This document shows positions 1-6,314 of a DNA stretch of 7,655 bases, piece by piece (the first letter of the stretch is position 1; each line of letters starts with the position of its first letter). The notes beneath the pieces are model-generated. The model ran no database searches, was not told the origin of the DNA, and was given only the letters and a program-made list of their open reading frames with translations. This stretch comes from an uncultured Prochlorococcus sp. (GTDB lineage: Bacteria > Cyanobacteriota > Cyanobacteriia > PCC-6307 > Cyanobiaceae), in NCBI GenBank assembly GCA_913041805.1, contig CAJWIZ010000026.1, positions 1 to 7,655 on the forward strand, read 5' to 3'. The translations under genes were made by a program, and so were the position numbers.

Positions 1-1476
1 AATTGAGTTTGGAAGTTGATTTGCAGCTAAAAAATTTGTTGGCCGTCTTAATCTCTGATAACTCATCAAGAACCTCAAAAGAGTACGCGTACAACTAAGT
101 GCGGTGAAAAGGCTCAATAAAACACCTATTCCCAAAGTTGCAGCAAAGCCTTTTACAAATCCTGTACCTAGGAAGAAAAGAGCACTGCAACTTATCAACG
201 TAGTTAAATGACCATCTATGATTGAAGAGAAAGCCTCAGAGAATCCAGTTTCTATAGACCGAATCAATGTGTTTCCACGTCGCAATTCATCCTTAAAGCG
301 TTCAAATATAAGCACATTTGCATCAACTGCCATTCCTATACTTAATATGAAGCCAGCAATTCCTGGAAGAGTCAAGGTAACAGGCAACAATGCATAAATA
401 GCAAGGTTAAATAGTGAGTAAAGGCTCAATGCGATTACAGCTACAAAACCTGCCAACCGATAAGTGAACAACATAAACACTGCAACTAATGCAAGTCCAG
501 ACAGTGCTGCAGTCAAACTTCTTCGAACATTAGCAGCTCCAAGAGTTGGACCAATAGTGCGAATTTCAAGAATTTCTACAGGCAAAGGCAAGGATCCACC
601 ATCAAGCTTTACCTCTAAATCTCTGGCGTCCTGAATTGTGAAGTTGCCACTAATTGTTGCAGCTCCACCAGTAATCCCAGCCGACTTAAATTGTTCACCA
701 ACAGAAGCTTCACTAATTGCCCTTCCATCAAGAACTATTCCAAGTAAGCGATTGGTGCCTGCAATTGATTGAGTTAACTCTGCAAATTTCTCACCTCCTT
801 CACGATTAAAAGTAAGACTCACTTCCCATCCAGTACCATTTTGTTCCTGCTTACTTCCTGCCTTTATCAAATTACCAGTAAAGTAAGCTGGTTCAAATAG
901 TTCAGCTATTTTAAACCTAGCCTTATCAATCACTTCTTGAAGCTTTTCCACTTCACTATCAAAATTACTATTAATATCAAGTGTTTTTTGGGCCAAGGAA
1001 ATTTGTTTTCGATCTAAGTCAAGAGTTGATGGATCTTGGGCTGATTTTTTAGTGTTTTCATAAGAATTAAGTATGAATTCAGCTTGTCTTTTGATCCTCT
1101 GAAGATCCCTAAGTTCATTTTGAGTTCCTGATTTCTGAGCTCTAAATTCGAGCAAAGCTGTACTTCCAAGAATTTCCGCTGCTCTAGTTGGGTCCTGCTC
1201 TCCTGGGAGTTGAACAACCAATTTGTTATTACTAATTGTTTGAATAGTTGATTCAGAGACCCCCAAGCCATTAACCCGTAGATCCATAACCGCCTTCACT
1301 GCCTCAAGCTGCTCGTTATCAACACTTTTAATTTCCTCAGAAGGCTGGACTTCAAGAGTTAATTGACTGCCACCTCTGAGATCTAGACCTAGTTGAAGAG
1401 GAAAGTTTGCGCAAACTGCACCTGCAGCAATCGCTAATGCAAGAAGTAAAGCAAACCAGCCCTGTTGGCGTGCCAT
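1..1476 (-). CDS. secD: SecD, Sec protein-export membrane subunit (3' end cut by window edge)
   Basis: SecD works with SecF beside the SecYEG channel and uses the proton-motive force to help pull exported proteins across the membrane. The frame is open from the ATG at 1476 to base 1, 492 codons without a stop, so only the extreme C-terminus is likely missing. Visible features are an N-terminal membrane helix (about residues 7-25), the family motif DLRGG at 32-36, and a periplasmic region that includes a Q/K/E-rich, coiled-coil-like stretch at about 113-192. A conserved ISGNFT...DLEVKL segment leads into the membrane domain. That domain carries GMAVDANVLIFERFKDE starting near 381 (Asp385), followed by LGTGFVKGFAATLGIG. 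The start sits 4 nt after the pdhB stop, with an AAGGAG ribosome site inside the last pdhB codons. secF would be expected just beyond the left edge. Identity is secure. Confidence 0.96.
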   Translation of the reverse strand, partial: MARQQGWFALLLALAIAAGAVCANFPLQLGLDLRGGSQLTLEVQPSEEIKSVDNEQLEAVKAVMDLRVNGLGVSESTIQTISNNKLVVQLPGEQDPTRAAEILGSTALLEFRAQKSGTQNELRDLQRIKRQAEFILNSYENTKKSAQDPSTLDLDRKQISLAQKTLDINSNFDSEVEKLQEVIDKARFKIAELFEPAYFTGNLIKAGSKQEQNGTGWEVSLTFNREGGEKFAELTQSIAGTNRLLGIVLDGRAISEASVGEQFKSAGITGGAATISGNFTIQDARDLEVKLDGGSLPLPVEILEIRTIGPTLGAANVRRSLTAALSGLALVAVFMLFTYRLAGFVAVIALSLYSLFNLAIYALLPVTLTLPGIAGFILSIGMAVDANVLIFERFKDELRRGNTLIRSIETGFSEAFSSIIDGHLTTLISCSALFFLGTGFVKGFAATLGIGVLLSLFTALSCTRTLLRFLMSYQRLRRPTNFLAANQLPNSI

Positions 1477-1480
1477 AGAT

Positions 1481-2464
1481 TCAAATCTCCTTCTTAATCA
1501 TCTTTTGAGCAGTCTCAACAATTTGATGAGGTTGAATAATTGTTAGATTTTCAAGCTGACCATTATAAGGAGTTGGTATATCCTGACTAGATAGACGAAC
1601 AGGTCTAGCATCAAGATCATCAAAACATTCTTCCGTAATCAAAGAAAGAAGTTCAGCTCCAATACCACCAGTTTTCATACATTCTTCTACAACAATTACC
1701 CTATGAGTTTTTCTAACAGATCTAACAATTGTCTTCATATCAAAAGGTTTAAGACTAATTAAATCAATCAATTCAGCTTCAACACCTTCAGTGTTCAATT
1801 GCTCAACAGCTTTTAAACAATGATGTCTCATCCGAGAATAAGTAAGTATTGTGATGTCTTTACCTTCCTGAACAACATCAGCTTGATCTAAAGCACAAAT
1901 ATAGTCACCTTTTGGAAGTTCCTCAATTAAGTTATAAAGCAGCACATGTTCAAAAAAAAGTACTGGATTGTTGTCTCTTATTGCAGCCTTCATTAGACCT
2001 TTTGCATTAGTTGGAGTGCTGCAAGCAACAATTTTTATTCCAGGTACAGCATGAAAGTAAGCTTCTAATCGCTGGCTATGTTCAGCACCCAACTGTCGTC
2101 CAACCCCTCCAGGACCTCTTACGACCGTAGGAATAGTGAAGTTACCACCACTTGTATATCTCAACATTCCCATGTTGTTAGATATCTGGTTAAAAGCCAA
2201 GAGGAGAAAGCCCATATTCATCCCCTCAACGATGGGTCTTAGTCCCGTCATGGCAGCTCCAACTGCCATACCTGTAAAACTATTCTCTGCAATTGGTGTA
2301 TCAAGAACCCTTAATTCCCCATACTTTTCATATAAATCTTTTGTGACCTTATAAGAACCCCCATATTGACCAACATCCTCCCCCATGACACAAACATGAG
2401 GATCTCTCGCCATCTCCTCATCGATGGCTTCACGAAGAGCGTTGAAAAGAAGTGTACCTGCCAC
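1481..2464 (-). CDS. pdhB: Pyruvate dehydrogenase E1 component, beta subunit
   Basis: PdhB pairs with PdhA to form the thiamine-diphosphate-dependent E1 enzyme. E1 decarboxylates pyruvate and passes the acetyl group to the E2 lipoyl domain, which makes acetyl-CoA. The 327-residue length fits the bacterial and plastid type. Visible family signatures are [18 protein letters not shown] (Glu29), [19 protein letters not shown] (Glu60, the position of the cofactor-contacting Glu in DTPIxE), [17 protein letters not shown] (His129, aligned with the conserved active-site His), and a C-terminal transketolase-type domain with [14 protein letters not shown]. The start codon is GTG (2464-2462), chosen because [14 protein letters not shown] is the usual N-terminus and no ATG lies upstream before an in-frame stop. 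No clear Shine-Dalgarno sequence precedes it. pdhA is not in the window. Confidence 0.97.
   Translation of the reverse strand: MAGTLLFNALREAIDEEMARDPHVCVMGEDVGQYGGSYKVTKDLYEKYGELRVLDTPIAENSFTGMAVGAAMTGLRPIVEGMNMGFLLLAFNQISNNMGMLRYTSGGNFTIPTVVRGPGGVGRQLGAEHSQRLEAYFHAVPGIKIVACSTPTNAKGLMKAAIRDNNPVLFFEHVLLYNLIEELPKGDYICALDQADVVQEGKDITILTYSRMRHHCLKAVEQLNTEGVEAELIDLISLKPFDMKTIVRSVRKTHRVIVVEECMKTGGIGAELLSLITEECFDDLDARPVRLSSQDIPTPYNGQLENLTIIQPHQIVETAQKMIKKEI
1487..1492 (-). promoter_or_regulatory. Ribosome binding site of secD, inside the end of pdhB
   Basis: The minus strand reads AAGGAG here, 10 nt before the secD ATG, and it lies within the last codons of pdhB (AAG AAG GAG ATT TGA). It is one of the few textbook Shine-Dalgarno sequences in the window. 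It fixes the secD start and suggests that ribosomes finishing pdhB feed secD translation. Confidence 0.8.
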
Positions 2465-2528
2465 GGCTGCAATGAAATTCCCGGCAAAACCGGATTAATA
2501 AAGCCACGCTATCTCAGACTATGCCTAA

Positions 2529-2624
2529 TTATCCTCCCGCAGCAAATGTGGATAACAGCAATACAGACAAAAGCATTCCTGGGCTAAGCAAAAGAATCAA
2601 CAAACCAAGATCATGAATTGTCAT
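2529..2624 (-). CDS. Putative 31-aa single-helix membrane microprotein
   Basis: This short reading frame lies in the 202-bp gap between the DUF3082 gene and pdhB, on the same strand as both. It has an ATG at 2624-2622, 31 codons, and a TAA at 2531-2529. The peptide begins MTIHDLGLLILLLSPGM and ends FAAGG. Residues 6-29 are almost wholly hydrophobic, with a Ser-Pro-Gly in the middle and one acidic residue near the N-terminus. That is the layout of the tiny one-helix subunits of cyanobacterial photosynthetic and NDH complexes. I do not recognise it as any named one (it does not match PetN, PsbM, PsaM, Psb30 or PetM as I remember them), so no function is assigned. A weak AGG lies about 10 nt before the ATG. 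The gene starts 42 nt after the DUF3082 stop and ends 64 nt before pdhB. Chance hydrophobicity in an AT-rich spacer is the main alternative. Confidence 0.55.
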   Translation of the reverse strand: MTIHDLGLLILLLSPGMLLSVLLLSTFAAGG

Positions 2625-2666
2625 CTAAGCAACACCTATAAGTTATTAGGAAAGCATTTTCAAATC

Positions 2667-3008
2667 CTAATCAGGATAAGTAGATTTGCCATCAAATAAA
2701 CTTCGAAAAAACACTAGAATCAAGCCCAATCCAATAAATCCAAAAGTAAATGTGGCCAAAAAGCATATCCCTATAACTAATGTTTTGAACCCAGAAGCAA
2801 CACTTTGAGCTATTGGTGAAGTGTAATCAGGTGCATGCAATGTGAAATAAATCAAAACTTGCCGACTTAAGCCCAAAGAAAGCCATGACAACAAGATGCT
2901 TGTAATCGCCCCAGTAAGGAAGCTAAGTGGTCCTTTTTTTTTGGCATTAGTGCCTTCTTTGATTTGAGTCAAATCAAGTTGCTTTGACTCATTTTCAGGA
3001 GAACTCAT
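2667..3008 (-). CDS. DUF3082-like two-helix membrane protein
   Basis: A 113-residue protein of unknown function. It resembles the DUF3082 family, which is found in cyanobacteria and plastids; I assign this from memory of sequence style and neighbourhood. The N-terminus (1-27) is polar and charged, with a KKK run at 23-25 encoded by nine consecutive A bases. Two hydrophobic segments follow, at about 28-57 and 73-101, joined by a short loop (HAPDYTSP), and the protein ends in a short polar tail. This suggests a two-helix membrane protein. The ATG (3008-3006) overlaps the ispE TGA (3007-3005) as ATGA, so translation is probably coupled. The conserved position after ispE does not by itself indicate a role in isoprenoid synthesis. 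Confidence 0.85.
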   Translation of the reverse strand: MSSPENESKQLDLTQIKEGTNAKKKGPLSFLTGAITSILLSWLSLGLSRQVLIYFTLHAPDYTSPIAQSVASGFKTLVIGICFLATFTFGFIGLGLILVFFRSLFDGKSTYPD

Positions 3009-3970
3009 TGATCAAATCCGACTCCTTCAGATTGGAAGGAACAACACCAACTTTTAAAACCTAAGGATTCCAACTTTATTCGGCTTCGAGCTAAAACCTC
3101 CTTGGCTTGCTTATAAGTTGAGTAAAGCGCAAAACAACTAGGCCCAGAACCACTCATGGCTACACCTATTGAACCTGGCAAATCAGACAGTGCTTTTAAA
3201 GCATTCTGAACAACTTGTACTTCCGGCGCTACTACTTTCTGAAGATCATTATTTAATGGAGGCGGGTCAGAAGGACTGAAAGAGCTCAACCATGATTGTT
3301 CCCTAAGTAGTTGACGGCGATCCTCAAAAGCCAAATCAGACTTCAGATAATTTTTTTCATTGATTTCCTTACTCCTGCCGTAAGCCCAAGGAGTTGAAAC
3401 AGAGACTGTTGGATCTTTAACAAGAATGATTGCCATATCAGAACTAGAAGCAGAAGCCTTAACAGGTTCTAATTTTTCGCCTCTACCAAAGCACAGTTGA
3501 GTTCCACCTTCTAAACAGAAAGGGATATCAGAACCAAGTTCAGCCGCCAAATTAGACAACTGCTGTTTATCAAGGTCAAGTTTCCACAAAGTATTCAATC
3601 CCACCAAAGTGGCTGCTGCATCTGTCGATCCACCCGCAAGACCAGCACCGATAGGAATATTTTTCTGAAGATAAATATTTGCACCAAGGTTTTTATTTCC
3701 ATAGCTGCAACGAAGTAATTCTGCAGCTCTGAATATTAAATTATCCTCTCCTGCACTTAAGTTTGGATCATCAATAGACAACTTAATCAGTCCATCGGTA
3801 TTACTAGTAATCTCTATTTGATCAGCAAGATCGATACTCTGCATCACCATTGCCAACTCGTGAAAACCATCAGCTCTTAGACCGAGGATTTCTAAATGAA
3901 GATTGATTTTTGCCGGAGCATGAATTCTTAATTGATCAACTGAATCCTTACCCCGATTAGAAGCATTCAT
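3005..3970 (-). CDS. ispE: 4-diphosphocytidyl-2-C-methyl-D-erythritol kinase
   Basis: IspE phosphorylates CDP-methylerythritol with ATP in the MEP pathway, the route to IPP and DMAPP in cyanobacteria and so to carotenoids, the phytyl tail of chlorophyll and quinones. At 321 residues it is a GHMP kinase with all three expected motifs. They are APAKINLHLEI at 18-28 (Lys21), the phosphate-binding loop PIGAGLAGGSTDAA at 107-120 (Asp118 at the catalytic position), and GVAMSGSGPS at about 269-278. The substrate-binding segment GLRADGFHEL is also present (30-39). The region around residues 200-245 is rich in charged residues, Ser and Pro and is longer than in compact homologues. The ATG overlaps the rsmA TGA by 4 nt, and the stop overlaps the DUF3082 start in the same way, so the gene is embedded in an operon. 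Confidence 0.97.
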   Translation of the reverse strand: MNASNRGKDSVDQLRIHAPAKINLHLEILGLRADGFHELAMVMQSIDLADQIEITSNTDGLIKLSIDDPNLSAGEDNLIFRAAELLRCSYGNKNLGANIYLQKNIPIGAGLAGGSTDAAATLVGLNTLWKLDLDKQQLSNLAAELGSDIPFCLEGGTQLCFGRGEKLEPVKASASSSDMAIILVKDPTVSVSTPWAYGRSKEINEKNYLKSDLAFEDRRQLLREQSWLSSFSPSDPPPLNNDLQKVVAPEVQVVQNALKALSDLPGSIGVAMSGSGPSCFALYSTYKQAKEVLARSRIKLESLGFKSWCCSFQSEGVGFDQ

Positions 3971-4809
3971 AACTTTTCACCAAATCCATTGGAACAATTC
4001 AAATTCTTTGCCATTAACAACCATTCAGAAGGAGATAATTCCTGTGGTCGCTGATCAAGGCTAACGCCTGCCTCTTTAGCTAAAGCTTCTAACTCAATCA
4101 ATGAAACTAAACCTCCTAATGAATTGCGCAGCATCTTTCTTCTAGAAGCAAATGCCTTACAAAGAAGTACTTCCACTCGATATGCCAATACTGGATCAAA
4201 GCTCTGATCACAATCAACAGGTTCAATTGCAATTACTGCTGATTGAACCTTTGGTGGTGGTTGAAAGCACTTGGGCGGAACATCGCAAACTTTTCTACAT
4301 TTAGCCAATAACTGCATCCTCACGCTAAGAGCACTGAAATTGCTCTGACCCGGCCTGGCAAGAATCCGATCCGCCACCTCCTTTTGCAACAGGAGTACCA
4401 ACAATTTATATCTCAATTCAATAGGTTTTCCCAAACGACCAACCAATCGTCCAAGCAATGGTCCAGTGATGTTATAGGGAATATTTGCAACCACTTTATT
4501 AGCAATAATCCCATCCGGAGGAGTTAAAGAAGTAGAAAGTACATCTCCCTCCTTGAGCGTGAACTTGGCTTGGTCACCAAAACGTTGATTGAGTCCCTCC
4601 ACTAAGTCTTTATCCAATTCAATCGCATGAACTGCTCCGGCTGGTGAAGCAAGTAGACGTTTAGTCAAAGCCCCACGCCCAGGTCCGACTTCTAGGACAC
4701 GATCTTCAGGTCCAAGATCTGCAGCGGCAAGAATTTGATCCAATACAGAGGCATCCTTAAGCCAATGTTGACCAAAGCGCTTACGCGCATTGTGCCTTAA
4801 AAAAGACAT
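3967..4809 (-). CDS. rsmA: 16S rRNA (adenine1518/1519-N6) dimethyltransferase
   Basis: RsmA (KsgA) dimethylates two adjacent adenines in the 3'-end hairpin of 16S rRNA, using S-adenosylmethionine, late in 30S assembly. The 280-residue protein shows RKRFGQHWLKD at 9-19, the SAM-binding motif VLEVGPGRGALT at 38-49, acidic residues AIELD at 62-66, and EGDVL at 87-91. The catalytic NIPYNI is at 109-114, FQPPPKVQSAVI lies in the later part of the methyltransferase fold, and RRKMLRNSL falls in the C-terminal helical domain. The ATG at 4809 is the first gene of the minus-strand block, facing the divergent spacer. Its TGA overlaps the ispE ATG. Loss of this enzyme in E. coli gives kasugamycin resistance, hence the older name ksgA. 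Confidence 0.97.
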   Translation of the reverse strand: MSFLRHNARKRFGQHWLKDASVLDQILAAADLGPEDRVLEVGPGRGALTKRLLASPAGAVHAIELDKDLVEGLNQRFGDQAKFTLKEGDVLSTSLTPPDGIIANKVVANIPYNITGPLLGRLVGRLGKPIELRYKLLVLLLQKEVADRILARPGQSNFSALSVRMQLLAKCRKVCDVPPKCFQPPPKVQSAVIAIEPVDCDQSFDPVLAYRVEVLLCKAFASRRKMLRNSLGGLVSLIELEALAKEAGVSLDQRPQELSPSEWLLMAKNLNCSNGFGEKL

Positions 4810-4823
4810 AACCTGATTCGCTT

Positions 4824-4851
4824 CATATAGTTTCCAGACGGGAAATCACAA
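4824..4851 (-). promoter_or_regulatory. Possible promoter for the rsmA-ispE block
   Basis: On the minus strand TTGTGA (4851-4846) is followed, after 16 nt, by TATATG (4829-4824), 14 nt before the rsmA ATG. Each hexamer matches the sigma-70 consensus at 4 of 6 positions. The match is modest in AT-rich DNA, and it would leave a very short leader, so this is only a candidate. Confidence 0.25.
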
Positions 4852-4959
4852 AAACCTCACCTTCAAATATTTTTAGTATCGAACAATAATTCATCCATCA
4901 CTCTTGTCTTTCCACGAATGACCTAATAGACACTCAAAACCTTTTCTTTAAATACATAG

Positions 4960-4972
4960 AAGCTCAGAGCTT
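4960..4972. repeat. Perfect 6-bp inverted repeat in divergent spacer
   Basis: AAGCTC-A-GAGCTT is a perfect 13-bp odd palindrome in the middle of the divergent region. It could be a small operator for a dimeric regulator or simply chance. There is no T-tract, so it is not a terminator. Confidence 0.3.
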
Positions 4973-5068
4973 ATTTACCCATACCCACTTCTAAACAAAC
5001 GTTCCCATAACAACTTTCAATTCGTCTGATTCAATATTTCACAGTCATCACGTGCAAGTCATCATCCT

Positions 5069-5374
5069 TTGACAAACAGATCTAAGGTTTATCAATTCAG
5101 TTCTTTTGCTATGCGTGCCCGCCTAATGGCCTTGGCCGCTGCCGCCATTCTCTTGTTATCAACTCAACAGCCATGCTTAGCCGCCGCTGATCAAACTAAA
5201 CTCAATACTGATCTAAGCGATCTAGATTTACCATCTGCGCTAACGGAAGATGACAGTTTCAATGATCTTCCTTTTGAGCAATTGAAACAAGCGTTAAGAG
5301 ACGAAGTCGAATATGGTCCCAAAAAAGGCATTAGCCCACGTTCATTTAAAAAATATAACTTGCTAATTCGATGA
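5069..5374 (+). CDS. Small predicted exported protein, unknown function
   Basis: I do not recognise this protein. The longest frame starts at a TTG (5069). A more ordinary start is the ATG at 5111, giving 87 residues that open directly as a signal peptide: MRARLMALAAAAILLLS, then TQQPCLAAA, with a likely signal peptidase I cut after AAA (about residue 26 of the 87-residue form). The Cys does not sit in a lipobox. The mature part, about 61 residues, starts acidic (DLSDLDLPSALTEDDSFND) and ends basic ([19 protein letters not shown]). It probably acts in the periplasm or thylakoid lumen. Neither start has a clear Shine-Dalgarno sequence. The TTG is suspicious because TTGACA at 5069-5074 is also a perfect -35 hexamer. 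The stop overlaps the next gene's ATG as ATGA, so the two are likely co-translated. Confidence 0.75.
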   Translation: MTNRSKVYQFSSFAMRARLMALAAAAILLLSTQQPCLAAADQTKLNTDLSDLDLPSALTEDDSFNDLPFEQLKQALRDEVEYGPKKGISPRSFKKYNLLIR

Positions 5375-5742
5375 CCTTTGATCCTCGCAGTCTTGACAGG
5401 CTTCGGTCTTTAGGCAGACAGCTTCCACAAGAGCTACCAAAACCAATCCCTTCCAAAAACAAAGAGCCCAATAAGAAGGATAAGCTCCATCCCATTGAAA
5501 CTGAAAAGAATCCTCAAGCCTTATTTGAAGAGCTTATAAAAGCGAGCCCTGACGGTAATGTACCTGGCCATCTTTTAGCCAGGCTTCAAGAAATTGAAAT
5601 CAACCAATTAAATTCCAAAAGTAATTCTCCCAACAATTCAAAACCCAATAAAACCAAGCCTCATTCAAAAAGCATAAAAAAAACCAATGAAGAACTTCTC
5701 TATGCTTCCTTTGACAGATTTCTATTAGAAGAAGAAGACTGA
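5371..5742 (+). CDS. Conserved-looking hydrophilic protein, unknown function
   Basis: I do not recognise this 123-residue protein. It has no signal peptide or membrane segment and is probably cytoplasmic. It appears modular. There is an N-terminal Arg/Leu-rich segment ([20 protein letters not shown], residues 6-25), then a Lys/Asn/Pro linker (26-46). A more ordered, probably helical block follows ([16 protein letters not shown] and [10 protein letters not shown], 47-76). A second low-complexity Ser/Asn/Lys/Pro linker spans 80-106, and an acidic helical tail ends [15 protein letters not shown]. The ATG overlaps the upstream TGA by 4 nt, and rlmH starts 28 nt after the stop, so the three genes probably form one transcript. 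The basic linkers would suit nucleic-acid or ribosome contact, but that is a guess. Confidence 0.8.
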   Translation: MTFDPRSLDRLRSLGRQLPQELPKPIPSKNKEPNKKDKLHPIETEKNPQALFEELIKASPDGNVPGHLLARLQEIEINQLNSKSNSPNNSKPNKTKPHSKSIKKTNEELLYASFDRFLLEEED

Positions 5743-5770
5743 AGAAATAAGACCTTGCTCTTACTCATTC

Positions 5771-6208
5771 GTGTTGAATCCATCTCGCTATCGAATTTTG
5801 AGCGTAGGGAAAGTCCGCAAAAACTGGATCAAAGATGGTATCGGTTTATACATGAAACGCCTACCTGGCCTAACAATTAATGAATTACGCGACTCCAGTC
5901 CCCAAAAAGAAGCCGAAATAATAAAGGCACGAACCAGAAGTGATGAAAAGCTAATAGTCCTAACTGAAGAAGGAGAAAACTTTACCTCCATCGTCTTTGC
6001 TAAATACTTAAATACGTTTGGTTCTCAACGACTTACTTTTGTGATTGGTGGAGCCAATGGTATCGCTCCTGAAATAAAAGCATCTGCTCACTTGCAACTA
6101 AGTCTCTCTCCCTTAACTTTCCCTCACGAGCTAGCACTTCTACTACTTATTGAGCAACTCTATAGAGCAACCACCATTATCCAAGCAGGTCCATATCATC
6201 GAGAGTAA
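5771..6208 (+). CDS. rlmH: 23S rRNA (pseudouridine1915-N3)-methyltransferase
   Basis: RlmH is a small SPOUT-class methyltransferase that uses S-adenosylmethionine to methylate pseudouridine 1915 in helix 69 of 23S rRNA, on assembled 70S ribosomes. The 145-residue protein has [28 protein letters not shown] N-terminal residues and [14 protein letters not shown] at 64-77. The glycine-rich SAM-knot loop FVIGGANGI is at 90-98, and [15 protein letters not shown] precedes the hallmark C-terminus PYHRE. It starts at GTG 5771, with an alternative TTG at 5774; no clear Shine-Dalgarno sequence is visible, so the exact start is uncertain by a codon. E. coli RlmH is 155 residues, so this is a full-length member. 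The older family name is DUF163/YbeA. Confidence 0.95.
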   Translation: MLNPSRYRILSVGKVRKNWIKDGIGLYMKRLPGLTINELRDSSPQKEAEIIKARTRSDEKLIVLTEEGENFTSIVFAKYLNTFGSQRLTFVIGGANGIAPEIKASAHLQLSLSPLTFPHELALLLLIEQLYRATTIIQAGPYHRE

Positions 6209-6295
6209 TAACTTAAGTCAATCAACAATCGCCAAACAAAAAGGCGAATCTGCTTACACCACCATCCCGACGGACCAAAACCGGACATCTCTTAT

Positions 6296-6309
6296 GGTAC
6301 TGATGTACT
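6296..6309 (+). promoter_or_regulatory. LexA operator (cyanobacterial SOS box) of umuDC
   Basis: GGTACTGATGTACT matches the cyanobacterial LexA consensus RGTACNNNDGTWCB at every defined position (consensus recalled from published Anabaena work). It lies 25 nt before the umuD start and overlaps the likely core promoter, so LexA bound here would block umuDC until DNA damage triggers RecA-stimulated LexA self-cleavage. Its placement directly upstream of an SOS mutagenesis operon makes a chance match very unlikely. Confidence 0.88.
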
Positions 6310-6314
6310 ATAAG
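6309..6314 (+). promoter_or_regulatory. Probable -10 hexamer of the umuDC promoter
   Basis: TATAAG (5 of 6 to TATAAT) begins at the last base of the LexA box and lies in the right arm of the palindrome. Transcription would start near 6320, giving a leader of only about 15 nt before the GTG. I see no good -35 hexamer at the usual spacing. Confidence 0.4.

Larger units (their letters stand above)
4810..5068. other. Divergent intergenic region
   Basis: This spacer separates rsmA (minus) from the small exported-protein gene (plus); it is 259 bp, or about 300 bp if the plus-strand gene starts at 5111. It must hold both divergent promoters. I see no tRNA, no recognisable sRNA motif, no convincing ORF and no LexA-box match. 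It contains a 13-bp odd palindrome at 4960-4972 and several AT-rich stretches. Short frames such as a minus-strand MDELLFDTKNI-stop have no support as genes. Confidence 0.6.

Noticed and set aside
1014..1271. 85-codon minus-strand frame starting MAWGSLNQLF
   Set aside because: It lies wholly inside secD on the same strand in another frame, and its composition follows secD; it is a shadow frame.
2136..2587. Plus-strand frames of 72 and 73 codons across pdhB and its leader
   Set aside because: Both are largely antisense to pdhB, which has strong family motifs. Neither has domain-like sequence or a ribosome site.
2521..2619. 32-codon plus-strand frame opposite the 31-aa microprotein
   Set aside because: Its peptide is polar with no recognisable feature, and it opposes the direction of the whole block. 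The minus-strand hydrophobic frame is the better candidate.
4862..4897. Short minus-strand frame MDELLFDTKNI-stop in the divergent spacer
   Set aside because: Only 11 codons from its ATG, no ribosome site or recognisable property; indistinguishable from chance.
5788..5991. 67-codon minus-strand frame within rlmH
   Set aside because: Antisense to a well-supported rlmH; no features of its own.
6229..6247. TCGCC / GGCGA inverted repeat after rlmH as a terminator
   Set aside because: Only a 5-bp stem with a 9-nt loop and no following T-tract; too weak to call.
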